A stretch of DNA of 64,000 nucleotides, from the NCBI GenBank assembly GCA_949289215.1, contig CASENC010000024.1:30760-94759 (forward strand), in the 5' to 3' direction. Both the position numbers and the translations under genes were made by a program. This document shows positions 35,995 through 45,588 of this stretch, in pieces; the stretch's first letter is position 1, and each line of letters starts with the position of its first letter. Below the pieces are notes generated by a model. That model made no database searches, was not told where the DNA came from, and saw only the letters and a list, made by a program, of their open reading frames with translations. Origin of the DNA: an uncultured Bacteroidales bacterium (GTDB lineage Bacteria > Bacteroidota > Bacteroidia > Bacteroidales > Muribaculaceae).

Positions 35995-38445
35995 ATGGTA
36001 TATCCAAAGAATTTCGAGAGCAAAATCGACTTTGCCTCGGTAAGAAGTATGCTCGAAAGCAAGTGCCTCGGCCCACTTGGCATAAAATGCTGCCGGGCAA
36101 TGCGTTTTTCGAGTGATTTCGACACCGTCAAAAAATTACTGGAACAGACCAACGAATTTTTATCAATCATAACTTCGGGTAAGGAATTTCCTCTCAACGG
36201 ATACCACGACCTGACCGAACAGCTTAACTCAATCAAGGCACAAGGTGCTTACATGACAGCCGAGGAACTGTTCAACTTGCGCCGCTCGCTGCAAACCATA
36301 GCCGAAATATCGGCATTTTTCAACAACGCGACCGTCAACGATGCTCCTGCCTATCCACGGCTTGCCGCACTCACCGCTTCGATGTCCACATTCCCGCAAA
36401 TAGTGGCTCGCATCGACGGCATTATCGACAAATACGGCAACATCAAGGACAATGCTTCGCCCGAACTGCTTAACATTAAGCGCAACCTCGCATCGGCAAT
36501 GCAAAGCGTAAACTCGATAATGAAACGCATCATGTCGCAAGGCAAGGAGCAGGGTTATATCGATAGCGATGTGGCTCCCTCGATGCGCGACGGACGCCTT
36601 GTGATACCTGTAGCCCCGATGAACAAACGTAAAATTCGAGGCATAGTTCACGACGAGTCGGCCACGGGGAAAACCATCTTCATCGAACCGGAACAGATTG
36701 TCGAAGCCAACAACAATATCCGCGAGCTTGAAAATGAAATGCAGCGCGAAATAATACGCATTCTCACCGAGACTGCGACATTTATCCGCCCGCACATCGA
36801 CGACCTGCTCAATTCTTACTCCATAATGGGCATAATCGACTTCATCAGGGCCAAAGCCTTGTTTGCCAACGAGACGGGAGGTAATATGCCCGTCCTCGAA
36901 CGCAAGCCTCAAGTGGAATATTACCATGCCGTGCACCCTACCCTGCTGCTGTCGTTACGCTCACAAGGCAAGGAGGTGGTGCCGCTCAACATCAACCTTG
37001 ATTCGAAAAATCGCATCTTGCTGATTTCGGGCCCTAATGCCGGCGGGAAATCGGTGTGCCTGAAAACGGTGAGCATAGTACAATACATGACGCAATGCGG
37101 CCTGCTGCCGCCGGTTTACGACAATTCGCACATAGGGGTTTTCAAGAACCTGTTTATCGATATCGGCGACGAGCAATCGATTGAGAACGACCTTAGTACC
37201 TACAGCTCGCACCTTACCAACATGAAATTTTTCATGAACAACGGTGGCAGCGATACATTGGTACTAATTGACGAATTCGGAGGCGGAACCGAGCCGCAAA
37301 TTGGTGGCGCAATAGCCCAAGCCATACTGAAACGACTCAACGAGAAGCAGATTTTCGGTGTAATCACCACCCATTACCAAAATCTGAAACATTTTGCCGA
37401 AGACACCCCGGGACTGGTGAACGGTGCAATGCTTTACGACCGCCGAAATATGCGTCCGCTTTTCCAGTTGTCGATAGGCTATCCCGGCAGCTCTTTTGCC
37501 ATTGAAATAGCCCGCAACATAGGCCTGCCCGGCGAAGTGATAAAAGATGCCGAGGAGATAGTGGGCAGCGACTACATCAATATGGACAAATACTTGCTTG
37601 ATATTGCCCGCGACAAAAAATACTGGGAAAACAAGCGAACCGAGATACATAACCGCAACAAGCGGCTGCAACAACTCGAAGAGCAATATGAAAACGAAAT
37701 AGAACGCCTTGGCAACGAGCAACGCAACATCATAAAAGAAGCCCGCGAAGAAGCCCGGCAAATATTGTCGCAGAGCAATGCCACAATAGAGCGGACAATC
37801 CACGAGATACGCAAATCGCAAGCCGAAAAAGAGCAAACAAAAGAATTGCGCAAGCAACTCGACGAGTTTAAATCTCAACTCGAAAACGATGAAATACCGC
37901 TCACCGATTTGCGCCGAGGCAGTGCCATAAAACCGCGCAAGCCGAAACAGGCAAAACAAGCCACGCGAAAAGAAGAACCGTCGGAACCGGTCAAAGTGGG
38001 AGACTACGCAGCCATCGACGGCAACAACACTCCTTGCCGTGTACTTGAAATATCGGGTAATATGGCAACAATTGCTATGGGCAACTTCAGGTCGAGGGTG
38101 GCAATAAACCGCCTGCGCAAGGTAAATGCACCTCAAGCAGCATCGCAGCAGCACTCGATAAGCGTTACCATGAGCAACGACATTCGCCGCCGCCAACTCG
38201 ACTTCAAGCCCGACATCGACGTGCGCGGAATGCGTGCCGATGAAGCCATACAGGCCGTGACATATTTCATCGACGATGCCATTCAATTCAACGCCAAGCA
38301 AGTGCGAATACTGCACGGCACGGGAAACGGCATTCTGCGCCAGCGAATACGCGAATACCTCAACACCGTAGCCGGAGTAAAATCCTACCGCGACGAACAC
38401 GTGCAATTCGGCGGTGCAGGCATAACCGTGGTGGAATTGGAATAA
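35995..38445 (+). CDS. mutS2: MutS2-family ATPase/endonuclease with Smr domain
   Basis: 816 aa. Clamp/core domains about 1-310 contain RDGRLVIPV and GIVHDESATGKTIFIEP. The ATPase has Walker A GPNAGGKSV, Walker B TLVLIDEFGGGTEP and the TTHYQNLK motif. A long coiled coil (about 520-640) and KOW-like region lead to the C-terminal Smr nuclease domain with DVRGMRADEA and HGTGNGILR. MutS2 proteins suppress recombination or act on collided ribosomes, depending on species. It is the last gene after udk and lptB; 33 bp separate it from lptB. Confidence 0.93.
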   Translation: MVYPKNFESKIDFASVRSMLESKCLGPLGIKCCRAMRFSSDFDTVKKLLEQTNEFLSIITSGKEFPLNGYHDLTEQLNSIKAQGAYMTAEELFNLRRSLQTIAEISAFFNNATVNDAPAYPRLAALTASMSTFPQIVARIDGIIDKYGNIKDNASPELLNIKRNLASAMQSVNSIMKRIMSQGKEQGYIDSDVAPSMRDGRLVIPVAPMNKRKIRGIVHDESATGKTIFIEPEQIVEANNNIRELENEMQREIIRILTETATFIRPHIDDLLNSYSIMGIIDFIRAKALFANETGGNMPVLERKPQVEYYHAVHPTLLLSLRSQGKEVVPLNINLDSKNRILLISGPNAGGKSVCLKTVSIVQYMTQCGLLPPVYDNSHIGVFKNLFIDIGDEQSIENDLSTYSSHLTNMKFFMNNGGSDTLVLIDEFGGGTEPQIGGAIAQAILKRLNEKQIFGVITTHYQNLKHFAEDTPGLVNGAMLYDRRNMRPLFQLSIGYPGSSFAIEIARNIGLPGEVIKDAEEIVGSDYINMDKYLLDIARDKKYWENKRTEIHNRNKRLQQLEEQYENEIERLGNEQRNIIKEAREEARQILSQSNATIERTIHEIRKSQAEKEQTKELRKQLDEFKSQLENDEIPLTDLRRGSAIKPRKPKQAKQATRKEEPSEPVKVGDYAAIDGNNTPCRVLEISGNMATIAMGNFRSRVAINRLRKVNAPQAASQQHSISVTMSNDIRRRQLDFKPDIDVRGMRADEAIQAVTYFIDDAIQFNAKQVRILHGTGNGILRQRIREYLNTVAGVKSYRDEHVQFGGAGITVVELE

Positions 38446-38496
38446 ATGTTTTTTTGGGGAGCATGACATCCAAGCTCTTTATAACAAGGAAAAAAA

Positions 38497-38526
38497 ACGG
38501 GCTACTGTCTCACGACAGCCGCCCGT
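38497..38526 (-). terminator. Terminator of the exporter/two-component operon
   Basis: Minus strand ACGGGC, GG, CTGTC, tetraloop GTGA, GACAG, TA, GCCCGT, then eight Ts. Ninety-five bp beyond the response regulator stop; it may also stop mutS2 transcripts less efficiently from the other side. Confidence 0.88.
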
Positions 38527-38620
38527 TCAAAATCAACTTCAATTAGAGTGCTTTTTTAAAACTATTTCCCGTAAATGCTACGATAAATAATCTGCTTTTT
38601 GATTGACATATTTACTCCGT

Positions 38621-39358
38621 TTATTCCTCTTTTATTGGTGACAGTATATGTTTGTTGATATATTCACCGAATGTATTTTTATATGTGTCGGAGATAGGTA
38701 TATATTGCTTGCCGAACACAATGCGGTTGCGTTCAATCAAGCGCACCTTAGACATTTGAACGATAAACGAGCGGTGAACCCGCATAAAACGTGGCGCAGG
38801 CAACCCGGTCTCGAATGTCTTCAGGCTCATTAGCGACATCACATACCCGCCGGTGCTTTCAAGATATATTTTCACATAATCTTTCAACCCTTCGATGTAA
38901 AGAATGTCGTCTATGGGAATTTGCACCAGTTTATACTCGCTCTTGACGATGATGCTCTCTATTCCACCGTCTTTCACGGCCATGGCGCGTTCTTCCATCG
39001 TAAACCACCGCATAGCCTTGTTGGCGGCTTCCATGAATTCAGGATAGCTAACGGGCTTGAGCAGATAATCAAGTGCGTTCACACGGAAAGCTTCCACGGC
39101 ATAACGGTCGAATGCCGTCACGAATATCACCCTGCAATGCGGCGGCACCACTCGCGCAAACTCTGTGCCATTAAGCTCCGACATCTGTATGTCAAGGAAC
39201 ACGAGGTCGATATCTTCCTCTATTATTGTTTTTATCGCAGATGAGACCGACGGGAAACCGTTTACCAATTCAAGGAACGGCGTTTTCTCCACATAGCCTT
39301 TTATCAAATCAAGAGCCAACGGCTCATCGTCGATAACACAGCATCTTATTCTTCTCAT
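38621..39358 (-). CDS. LytTR-family response regulator
   Basis: 245 aa. The receiver domain has the acidic pair at 10-12 (VIDDEP), phosphoacceptor Asp56 (VFLDIQM), Thr near 85 and KPVSY Lys near 107. The C-terminal LytTR DNA-binding domain (about 140-245) has YIEGLKDYVKIY, MSLKTFE and FMRVHRSFIV. It is cotranscribed as the last gene after the LytS-like kinase (24 bp gap) and the exporter, so it probably regulates this operon in response to what the exporter handles (inference). Confidence 0.92.
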   Translation of the reverse strand: MRRIRCCVIDDEPLALDLIKGYVEKTPFLELVNGFPSVSSAIKTIIEEDIDLVFLDIQMSELNGTEFARVVPPHCRVIFVTAFDRYAVEAFRVNALDYLLKPVSYPEFMEAANKAMRWFTMEERAMAVKDGGIESIIVKSEYKLVQIPIDDILYIEGLKDYVKIYLESTGGYVMSLMSLKTFETGLPAPRFMRVHRSFIVQMSKVRLIERNRIVFGKQYIPISDTYKNTFGEYINKHILSPIKEE

Positions 39359-39382
39359 AGTTTAAGTATAACTTTTGGTACA

Positions 39383-40495
39383 TTATTTATTTTCCTGCAA
39401 ATCTATCTCAAGCAGCGTTTTGAAAAGGCCGGCTTCCTCTTTTTGCTCCAGGCGATAACGGCCATTGTACAGTATCGATAACTGTCGCTTAAGGTTGGCA
39501 AGCCCTATGCCGCTGCCACTGCAGTCATTACCGTCCTTTGGGAAATAACTGTTGTCAACCCGGCAGACCACCTTCGACCCCATGACTTTTATCTCAATGT
39601 CGATAACCGACTTGTGACTTCCCGACACCCCGTGCTTGAATGCATTCTCAACGAGCGAGATAAACATGAGCGGAGCAATCTGTAACCCTATACCCTGCTT
39701 CTCGTCAATCGACACATTCAACGTGTTATTGCCGGTCAATCGCAAACGCATAAGCTCGATATAATTCTTCACAAAGAGCATATCCTTGTCGAGCGGCACG
39801 GTCTTGCTGTCGTTTTCATACAGCACATACCTCAACAGTTGGCTCAATTCATGCACGGCATATTGTGCCCTCTCTCGGTTTATGCCTATCAATGCATAAA
39901 TATTGTTGAGCGTGTTGAACAGGAAATGAGGGTTGAGCTGGTTTTTCAAATTTTTCAACTCTATTTCCTTGCGCTCCACTGCCATTTTTTGCTCATATTG
40001 TTCCCACTTCAACCATTTCTCGCTGAGTTTCAGTGCTATGCTTATACATATCGACAACGCCATCATCAAGAAATCGCGAGAGAACAAACCATGCACCCCC
40101 ATCATTATCCATCCTTTCTCGGTTAATTCCGGAGGTCGGGGAGGCATTACAGCATCGACTGCCGACGGCATCAATGGCGGATAACATAAATAATGCACCC
40201 CAAAGATAAGAAATAAAAATGAAACTACAAAGAATAAATTAATTATAAAATACAACCAAATTCGCTTTCGATGAAAAAGATATTTATCTATAAGCAAATA
40301 ATAATTAAAATAGAACACAATTATATACCCTATTATATGGATATATACAAACTTTGGCATGGTGCGCCCCCATGACAGCAACATCTCGGGCAAGACAAAC
40401 ACGATGACAAGCACAATAAGGTGCGTGGCAAAGCGTGCAAGCCGTGCATTGCGCCGATAAGGCCCACTTGCAATATTGCTGTCGCGGTCATTCAT
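39383..40495 (-). CDS. LytS-like sensor histidine kinase
   Basis: 370 aa. Four or so membrane helices (about 22-40, 48-70, 80-102, 138-158) precede a His_kinase (PF06580) domain with LKNQLNPHFLFNTLNNIY and phosphoacceptor His190. The ATPase part has LVENAFKHG and GSGIGLANLKRQL. A periplasmic loop at about 105-137 (MPPRPPELTEKG) could sense a ligand. The ATG overlaps the end of the permease gene by 8 bp, so it is translationally coupled to the exporter. Confidence 0.92.
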   Translation of the reverse strand: MNDRDSNIASGPYRRNARLARFATHLIVLVIVFVLPEMLLSWGRTMPKFVYIHIIGYIIVFYFNYYLLIDKYLFHRKRIWLYFIINLFFVVSFLFLIFGVHYLCYPPLMPSAVDAVMPPRPPELTEKGWIMMGVHGLFSRDFLMMALSICISIALKLSEKWLKWEQYEQKMAVERKEIELKNLKNQLNPHFLFNTLNNIYALIGINRERAQYAVHELSQLLRYVLYENDSKTVPLDKDMLFVKNYIELMRLRLTGNNTLNVSIDEKQGIGLQIAPLMFISLVENAFKHGVSGSHKSVIDIEIKVMGSKVVCRVDNSYFPKDGNDCSGSGIGLANLKRQLSILYNGRYRLEQKEEAGLFKTLLEIDLQENK

Positions 40496-41708
40496 ATCTC
40501 AATGCTTCGATTGGGTCGAGGTTTGATGCTTTCTTGGCCGGATACCAACCGAAGAATACTCCGGTAAGCGTACACACAAAGAACGAAAGTATCACCGAAT
40601 AGCCCTGTATGGCTATGGGCCAATTCAAAATCCCTTTCACCACAAATGCCGCCGTGCACCCCATTATAATGCCTATGATACCGCCTGTGATGCTTATTAT
40701 CACCGACTCGATAAGGAATTGCGACAATATGTCGATGCCGCGGGCACCGATGCTCATGCGCAAACCTATCTCGCGAGTGCGTTCGGTAACCGACACGTAC
40801 ATGATATTCATGATGCCTATGCCGCCCACAAGCAACGATATGCCGGCTATGCAGGCAAGCAGCGTGGTCATCATGTCGCTCGTGGAGCTGAGCATATTGC
40901 TCAATTCTTGTTGCGAATGTATGCGGAAGTCGTCATCGTCGGAAGCCTTCAATTTATGGTTGGAGCGCAGCACATCGGTTATCTCGTCGATGGCGACATC
41001 GGTATATTCTTCCGACGTTGCCGAGCATATTATGCCTTGAATATAATCAATGGCGAGCACACGTTTCATCACTGTGGTATATGGGGCAAGCACTATGTCG
41101 TCCTGGTCCTGCCCCATGCTGTTATACCCCTTGGCCTCAAGCACACCTACTACCGTGAGCGGCAGCTTGTCGAAACGTATCACTTTGCCAATGGGGCTGT
41201 CTCCGCCCGGGAACAGTTCATCCACTATGGTCTGCCCTATTATGCACACCTTTGCAGCCGACTTCACGTCGCGGTCGGTAAACACATTGCCATCAGCCAC
41301 TGTCAGGCGGCGAATATCCAGGTAATCGCTTGTCACACCGTTAATCGACGACGGGTAATTATTATTGCCGTTGACATACTGCCCCGAGCTACTCACGTTG
41401 GGCGACACACCCACCACGTGGTCGCACTTGCTGCGTATGGCCTCATAGTCGGCCATCTTCAGCGTTTGCATATCCTCGGCACTTTGACGCACGCCGCCAC
41501 GCATATCGGCACCGGGCATTATCATTATCATGTTCGACCCCATCTCGGATATTTGAGCACGGATACTCTCTTTCGACCCCTGCCCTATGGCAAGCATGGT
41601 TATCACCGACGCCACACCGATGATGATGCCGAGCATCGTCAGGAAGCAACGCATCTTATTGTTGCTTAAAGCCTTGAATGCTATTTTGAATAGATTTGTT
41701 AAATTCAT
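40488..41708 (-). CDS. MacB-type ABC transporter permease
   Basis: About 406 aa from the ATG at 41706-41708 (MNLTNLFKIAFKALSNNKMR); the open frame upstream overlaps the ATPase gene's end and is unlikely to be translated. One N-terminal helix (about 21-43, LTMLGIIIGVASVITMLAIG), a large periplasmic MacB_PCD domain (about 45-270), and three C-terminal helices with the conserved VTERTREIGLRMSIGA loop. FtsX/MacB-type permeases do not move substrate through the membrane but drive the TolC channel by mechanotransmission. It works with the ATPase, adaptor and TolC-like genes beside it. Confidence 0.92.
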   Translation of the reverse strand: MNLTNLFKIAFKALSNNKMRCFLTMLGIIIGVASVITMLAIGQGSKESIRAQISEMGSNMIMIMPGADMRGGVRQSAEDMQTLKMADYEAIRSKCDHVVGVSPNVSSSGQYVNGNNNYPSSINGVTSDYLDIRRLTVADGNVFTDRDVKSAAKVCIIGQTIVDELFPGGDSPIGKVIRFDKLPLTVVGVLEAKGYNSMGQDQDDIVLAPYTTVMKRVLAIDYIQGIICSATSEEYTDVAIDEITDVLRSNHKLKASDDDDFRIHSQQELSNMLSSTSDMMTTLLACIAGISLLVGGIGIMNIMYVSVTERTREIGLRMSIGARGIDILSQFLIESVIISITGGIIGIIMGCTAAFVVKGILNWPIAIQGYSVILSFFVCTLTGVFFGWYPAKKASNLDPIEALRYE

Positions 41709-41721
41709 GACGCCTTTATTT

Positions 41722-42471
41722 CTAATCTTCCTCGGGTGGTAGAGAGTCAAAGACTTCTTGCGCCGAGCGTATATTGGTATTCACCTCGTCACTTACAATC
41801 TTGCCGTCGCGCAACACTATGTTTCGACTGCTGAATTGCGACAAATCGGGATTGTGAGTGACAAATATTATGGTTCGCCCCATGCGGTGCAATTTTTGGA
41901 ACAGCACGAGTATGCTGTAAGATGTGCGGGTGTCAAGGTTACCAGTTGCCTCATCGGCAAGTATCAGCACAGGGTTGTTGACAAGTGCGCGGGCTATCGC
42001 CACACGTTGCTGTTGTCCGCCCGACATCTGGTTTGACTTGTGGTACATTCGGTCGTGTAACCCCACTTGTTCAAGAGCCTCGATGGCACGACGCTCACGT
42101 TCACGGGCCGACACATTGCTATTGTACAGCAACGGCAACTCCACGTTTTCGAGCGCCGTGGTCTTGGGCAGCAGGTTATAATTTTGGAACACGAAACCTA
42201 TCTTGCGGTTCCGCAATCTGGCCCGGTCATTCTTTCCCATGGTACGCACTGCCACCCCGTCGAGATAATACTCTCCGCTTGTGGGAGTGTCAAGGCAGCC
42301 AAGCAGGTTAAGCAGCGTTGACTTGCCCGAGCCCGACGTACCCATGATGGTGACAAATTCCCCGTCGCGAATGGAAAATGACACACCGCGCAAGGCATGA
42401 ACCTCCTCGTTACCCACCTTGAAATAACGCCTTATGTTTTCAAGCCTTATTATCTCTTTTTTGTCAGCCAT
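41722..42471 (-). CDS. MacB-type ABC transporter ATP-binding protein
   Basis: 249 aa from the ATG at 42469-42471 ([17 protein letters not shown]); the longer open frame upstream lies inside the adaptor gene. Walker [12 protein letters not shown]-loop VFQNYNLLP, signature [20 protein letters not shown], Walker [14 protein letters not shown] and switch His in FVTHNPD. Type LolD/MacB. Here ATPase and permease are separate genes, unlike E. coli MacB where they are fused. Its ATG starts 1 nt after the adaptor's stop. Confidence 0.93.
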   Translation of the reverse strand: MADKKEIIRLENIRRYFKVGNEEVHALRGVSFSIRDGEFVTIMGTSGSGKSTLLNLLGCLDTPTSGEYYLDGVAVRTMGKNDRARLRNRKIGFVFQNYNLLPKTTALENVELPLLYNSNVSARERERRAIEALEQVGLHDRMYHKSNQMSGGQQQRVAIARALVNNPVLILADEATGNLDTRTSYSILVLFQKLHRMGRTIIFVTHNPDLSQFSSRNIVLRDGKIVSDEVNTNIRSAQEVFDSLPPEED

Positions 42472-42472
42472 G

Positions 42473-43729
42473 TCAACCTTGCTTTTCCTCGTTTTTCTTC
42501 TTATCACGGTCACGTCCCGGCGGGCCCGGCATGAACGGGTTGCTCTCACGCTCGGGAGCCTGTTCAAGCATCTCGGTGGTATATTGCAAAGCCACCTTGT
42601 CGCCCACATTAAGTCCGCTCCTCACCTCCACATTGATACCGTTTTCCACACCCATTTCAATCTCGGTAGGCACAAGACGGTTATCATCGGTCAACACCCA
42701 CACAAGGCGGCGGTTGTCATCGGTCGAAAGCAACGGGTCGGGAATATCTCCACCCGAAGGTTTCCCGGCCGGGGGTTCAGGCATCTGTTCGGCCACAGGC
42801 AACCCTTCAACGTCGCCAAACTGCATCGGCGAAAAACGCAACACCTTAATAGGCAATGTCATCACATCTTTTTCTTCCATAACCTTGATAGTCACATTGG
42901 CCGTCAGCCCGGGTATCAACTTATGGTCGGGATTGGCCGTACTTATCAGCACCTCATAGGTGGTAACATTAGTGTCGGTGGTGGGACTTATGCGCACTTG
43001 CGTCACCTGCCCTTGAAACAAATCGTCGGGGAACGCATCTACGGTAAATTGAGCATTCTGCCCCACCTTCACCGCACCTATGTCGGCCTCATCCACATCG
43101 GCCACCACCTGCATCTTGTCAAGGTCGCCTATGGTAAACAGGTTGGCAACCTCCATGTTGGAAACCACCGTCTGGCCTATCTCCACTTCACGTGAAATCA
43201 CTATGCCGTCCATCGGCGATGTGATTTCGGCATAGCTCAAGTTGCGGGCCGCCGACACGCGGTTGGCCTGCATACGCTCGTAATCGGCTTTTGCCACAAA
43301 ATAATCGCGACGGCTTGTTTCATATTCATAGTCGCTAATCAGCTGCTTTTGGTGCAACGCCTCGTCGCGCTCGTAATTCTTCTTGGTGTATTCATAATCG
43401 AGGCGCGCACTTTCAAGTTGCGCGTCGGCCGACTGCAAGTCGGCTTCGAGCGTGGTCTTGTCGATTTCGGCAATCAACTGCCCTTCGGTGACAATCGAAT
43501 TAAAATCGGCAAACAATTTTGCCACAATTCCCGTCACTTGCGTACCCACATCCACCTGAGTGACGCACTCAAGCGTTCCGGTAGCCGTGACCGACTCGGT
43601 AATCTCGCCACGGGTGACTGTGGCAGTCTGCAAACTCACTTTCTCTTTTTTCGAACAAGAAGTTGCCAATAACAACAGCGACACCCCAGCTGCCATGCAC
43701 AACTTTGCCCCAAGCATATAACGTTTCAT
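42473..43729 (-). CDS. MacA-type periplasmic adaptor lipoprotein
   Basis: 418 aa. A lipoprotein signal (GVSLLLLATSC, Cys25) is followed by the membrane-fusion fold. Beta-barrel and lipoyl half-motifs TATGTLECVTQVDVGTQVTG and SPMDGIVISREVEIGQTV flank a coiled-coil hairpin (ADAQLESARLDYEYTKKNYE to KADYERMQANR). The C-terminus is Pro-, Asp- and Lys-rich. It links the MacB permease to the TolC-like channel. It follows the TolC-like gene by 21 bp. Confidence 0.92.
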   Translation of the reverse strand: MKRYMLGAKLCMAAGVSLLLLATSCSKKEKVSLQTATVTRGEITESVTATGTLECVTQVDVGTQVTGIVAKLFADFNSIVTEGQLIAEIDKTTLEADLQSADAQLESARLDYEYTKKNYERDEALHQKQLISDYEYETSRRDYFVAKADYERMQANRVSAARNLSYAEITSPMDGIVISREVEIGQTVVSNMEVANLFTIGDLDKMQVVADVDEADIGAVKVGQNAQFTVDAFPDDLFQGQVTQVRISPTTDTNVTTYEVLISTANPDHKLIPGLTANVTIKVMEEKDVMTLPIKVLRFSPMQFGDVEGLPVAEQMPEPPAGKPSGGDIPDPLLSTDDNRRLVWVLTDDNRLVPTEIEMGVENGINVEVRSGLNVGDKVALQYTTEMLEQAPERESNPFMPGPPGRDRDKKKNEEKQG

Positions 43730-43750
43730 ATTCGATATGATGTGATTTTT

Positions 43751-45160
43751 TTACGGCAATGAGATGCCTTTGTTTTGATAATATTCCAGCATTTTCAAGT
43801 TAAGCAGAGCCATATATTTGGCTTGCAGCAGTTGCAACCTCGCCGTCAGCAACGAATTGTGCGACGACAGCAGATCGAGCGTGTTCACAAGCCCCAGGCG
43901 GAACTGCTCGTTGGTCAGTTCATCGGTCAGTTCGGCACTGCGCACGGTTTCCTTTCCGCTCACATATTGCGCTTGTGAATTACGGGCATCAAGGTAAGCC
44001 GTCTCGATGGTCTGTGCCACATCGTTGAGCAAACCACGGTAATCGAGTATGGCACTCAACTTCGACGCGCGTGCCTTGGCCACCTCGGTCTTCGTCTGCT
44101 TGCCGTCGAATATCGGCACCGACAACGTTATCCCTATCTGCTCGTTAAAGTTGTGCTTCATCTGGCTGCCGAATGAATATTGGCTGCTTGAATTGGTACC
44201 TGTGCCCAATGAACCGCTGAGCGAAATCGTAGGCATATAGCCCGACTGCGCAATCTTCACGTCAAGCTCGCTCATGTCGCCCTGCAACGCGCTCTGCCTC
44301 ACCTCGGGCAACCAAGCGATAGCCGTGTTATACACCTCGGTCTTGTCGGGCAGGGGCTGCAATATCATTTCATCGCCAAGCACGATGCTGTCGATTTGCA
44401 TATCATAGTCGATACCCAGTTCAAGCAACTGCTTAAGCTGCATCTTGTTGGTCTCATAGGTGCTCTCGGCAGTCACCACATTGTAACGGTCGGTCTGCCA
44501 CTGCGATTCAAGCTGCACATAGTCCACGCGCGACATCTTCCCGGCCTTCATCAGCTCCTCGCCACGCTTCATTTGCGCTTCGCTCACCGCCATCGTCTGC
44601 CTGGCTATCTCTATCGCCTCACGCGAATAAAGTATCTGCAAGTAATAATTGAGTATCTGCGTTTCAAGGCTGTTGCTCATTTGCTCCACGGCCATGTCGT
44701 TGATGTCGTTTTGCAACTCGCTGCGTTTTATGTTGTTGCGGCGTTGGTTGCCGTTGAACACCGTCCATCCCCCGGTTATCCCGTAACTGCCGTTATAGGT
44801 ATTCTTGTTCACACTGTTCAGCGTGCCGTTGCTCTCGTTATAGGTGAAATTCCCGCCCGCCGGACTGGGATAATTGCTAAGCGAGTGCGACGTTGAGAAA
44901 TTGAACGTCGGCAACCATTGTCCTCGTGCAGCCTCAAGGTCGTAACCGCTCGACTCGCGCGTCAGCCGCGACTGGTGCAAATCAATATTGTTGGCCTTGG
45001 CATATTCAACACATTCGCTATACGACCACGACTGCGGCAACTCGGCTGCCGCCGCAGTCGCTACCTGCACCGTGTCGGTCTGTCCGGCCATTGCCGCTGC
45101 CGGGCAACACATCGCGGCAACCACACACGTGCCTGTTATCCATTCTTTAATTGTCTGCAT
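43751..45160 (-). CDS. TolC-family outer-membrane efflux protein
   Basis: 469 aa from the ATG at 45158-45160 (MQTIKEWITGTCVVAAMCCP, signal peptide); five earlier codons begin with TTG and are less likely. Two OEP repeats: first SYSECVEYAKANNIDLHQSR, then long coiled-coil helices (EIARQTMAVSEAQMKRGEEL; GKMSRVDYVQLESQWQTDRY). The second half repeats it (TYLDARNSQAQY, FRLGLVNTLDLLSSHNSLL). First gene of the six-gene operon TolC-MacA-ATPase-permease-LytS-LytTR, giving a complete exporter plus its probable regulator. Confidence 0.92.
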   Translation of the reverse strand: MQTIKEWITGTCVVAAMCCPAAAMAGQTDTVQVATAAAAELPQSWSYSECVEYAKANNIDLHQSRLTRESSGYDLEAARGQWLPTFNFSTSHSLSNYPSPAGGNFTYNESNGTLNSVNKNTYNGSYGITGGWTVFNGNQRRNNIKRSELQNDINDMAVEQMSNSLETQILNYYLQILYSREAIEIARQTMAVSEAQMKRGEELMKAGKMSRVDYVQLESQWQTDRYNVVTAESTYETNKMQLKQLLELGIDYDMQIDSIVLGDEMILQPLPDKTEVYNTAIAWLPEVRQSALQGDMSELDVKIAQSGYMPTISLSGSLGTGTNSSSQYSFGSQMKHNFNEQIGITLSVPIFDGKQTKTEVAKARASKLSAILDYRGLLNDVAQTIETAYLDARNSQAQYVSGKETVRSAELTDELTNEQFRLGLVNTLDLLSSHNSLLTARLQLLQAKYMALLNLKMLEYYQNKGISLP

Positions 45161-45204
45161 TGTTTCGATAGTCAATTTTAGTCTATTCGTCTATAATTTC
45201 ATGA

Positions 45205-45235
45205 CAAAAGTATATACATCATGCAAAACCACAAA
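45205..45235 (-). promoter_or_regulatory. Promoter of the exporter/two-component operon
   Basis: Minus strand TTTG (45232-45235), 19-nt spacer, TACTTTTG (45205-45212): an exact fit to the Bacteroidota pattern. Transcription starts near 45198, about 38 nt before the ATG. No regulator-binding repeat was recognised. Confidence 0.65.
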
Positions 45236-45448
45236 ACACAATAGATTAAACACCCCCATTTGCACCAATCCCCCAAGATTTAACGCCCAAATCCCCCATT
45301 CCACCCCCGCATCTCCCCCATCTGTTAAAATCCCCTTGCCACATTTTTGTGCAATAAATACTCTGTACTGCATAAAAACAATCCGGCACTGCTCATCAGG
45401 CAACGGTGCGGCTATTGCAAAATATGAGCCACGGGCGGCAAAGCCGTC

Positions 45449-45475
45449 CAGGTGTTTAATTTGCGGAAACACCTG
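45449..45475. repeat. Perfect hairpin upstream of ruvX
   Basis: CAGGTGTTT/AAACACCTG, 9 bp, 9-nt loop. It ends where the first copy of a 29-bp direct repeat begins. Confidence 0.65.
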
Positions 45476-45583
45476 CTTTTGCTCTCGCCTTGCACTAATT
45501 TTCAATAAATCAGGCGGCGGCTCGGCTAAACAAAAAATCGGCAAGCCGTTTTTTTGCTTTTGCTCTCGCCTTGCACTAATTTT
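45474..45583 (+). repeat. 29-bp direct repeat, two copies, in the ruvX upstream region
   Basis: The same 29 bases (core GCTCTCGCCTTGCACTAATT) occur at 45474-45502 and 45555-45583, 52 bp apart. The second copy spans the ruvX promoter: the TAATTTT of its -7 box is the end of the repeat. The first copy ends TAATTTTC, so it lacks the final G. The rest of the 428-bp gap between the TolC gene and ruvX shows no gene. Confidence 0.85.
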
Positions 45584-45584
45584 G
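45553..45584 (+). promoter_or_regulatory. ruvX promoter
   Basis: TTTG (45553-45556), 20-nt spacer, TAATTTTG (45577-45584). Only four bases separate it from the ruvX ATG, so the mRNA may be leaderless or nearly so. Confidence 0.5.
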
Positions 45585-45588
45585 CAAC

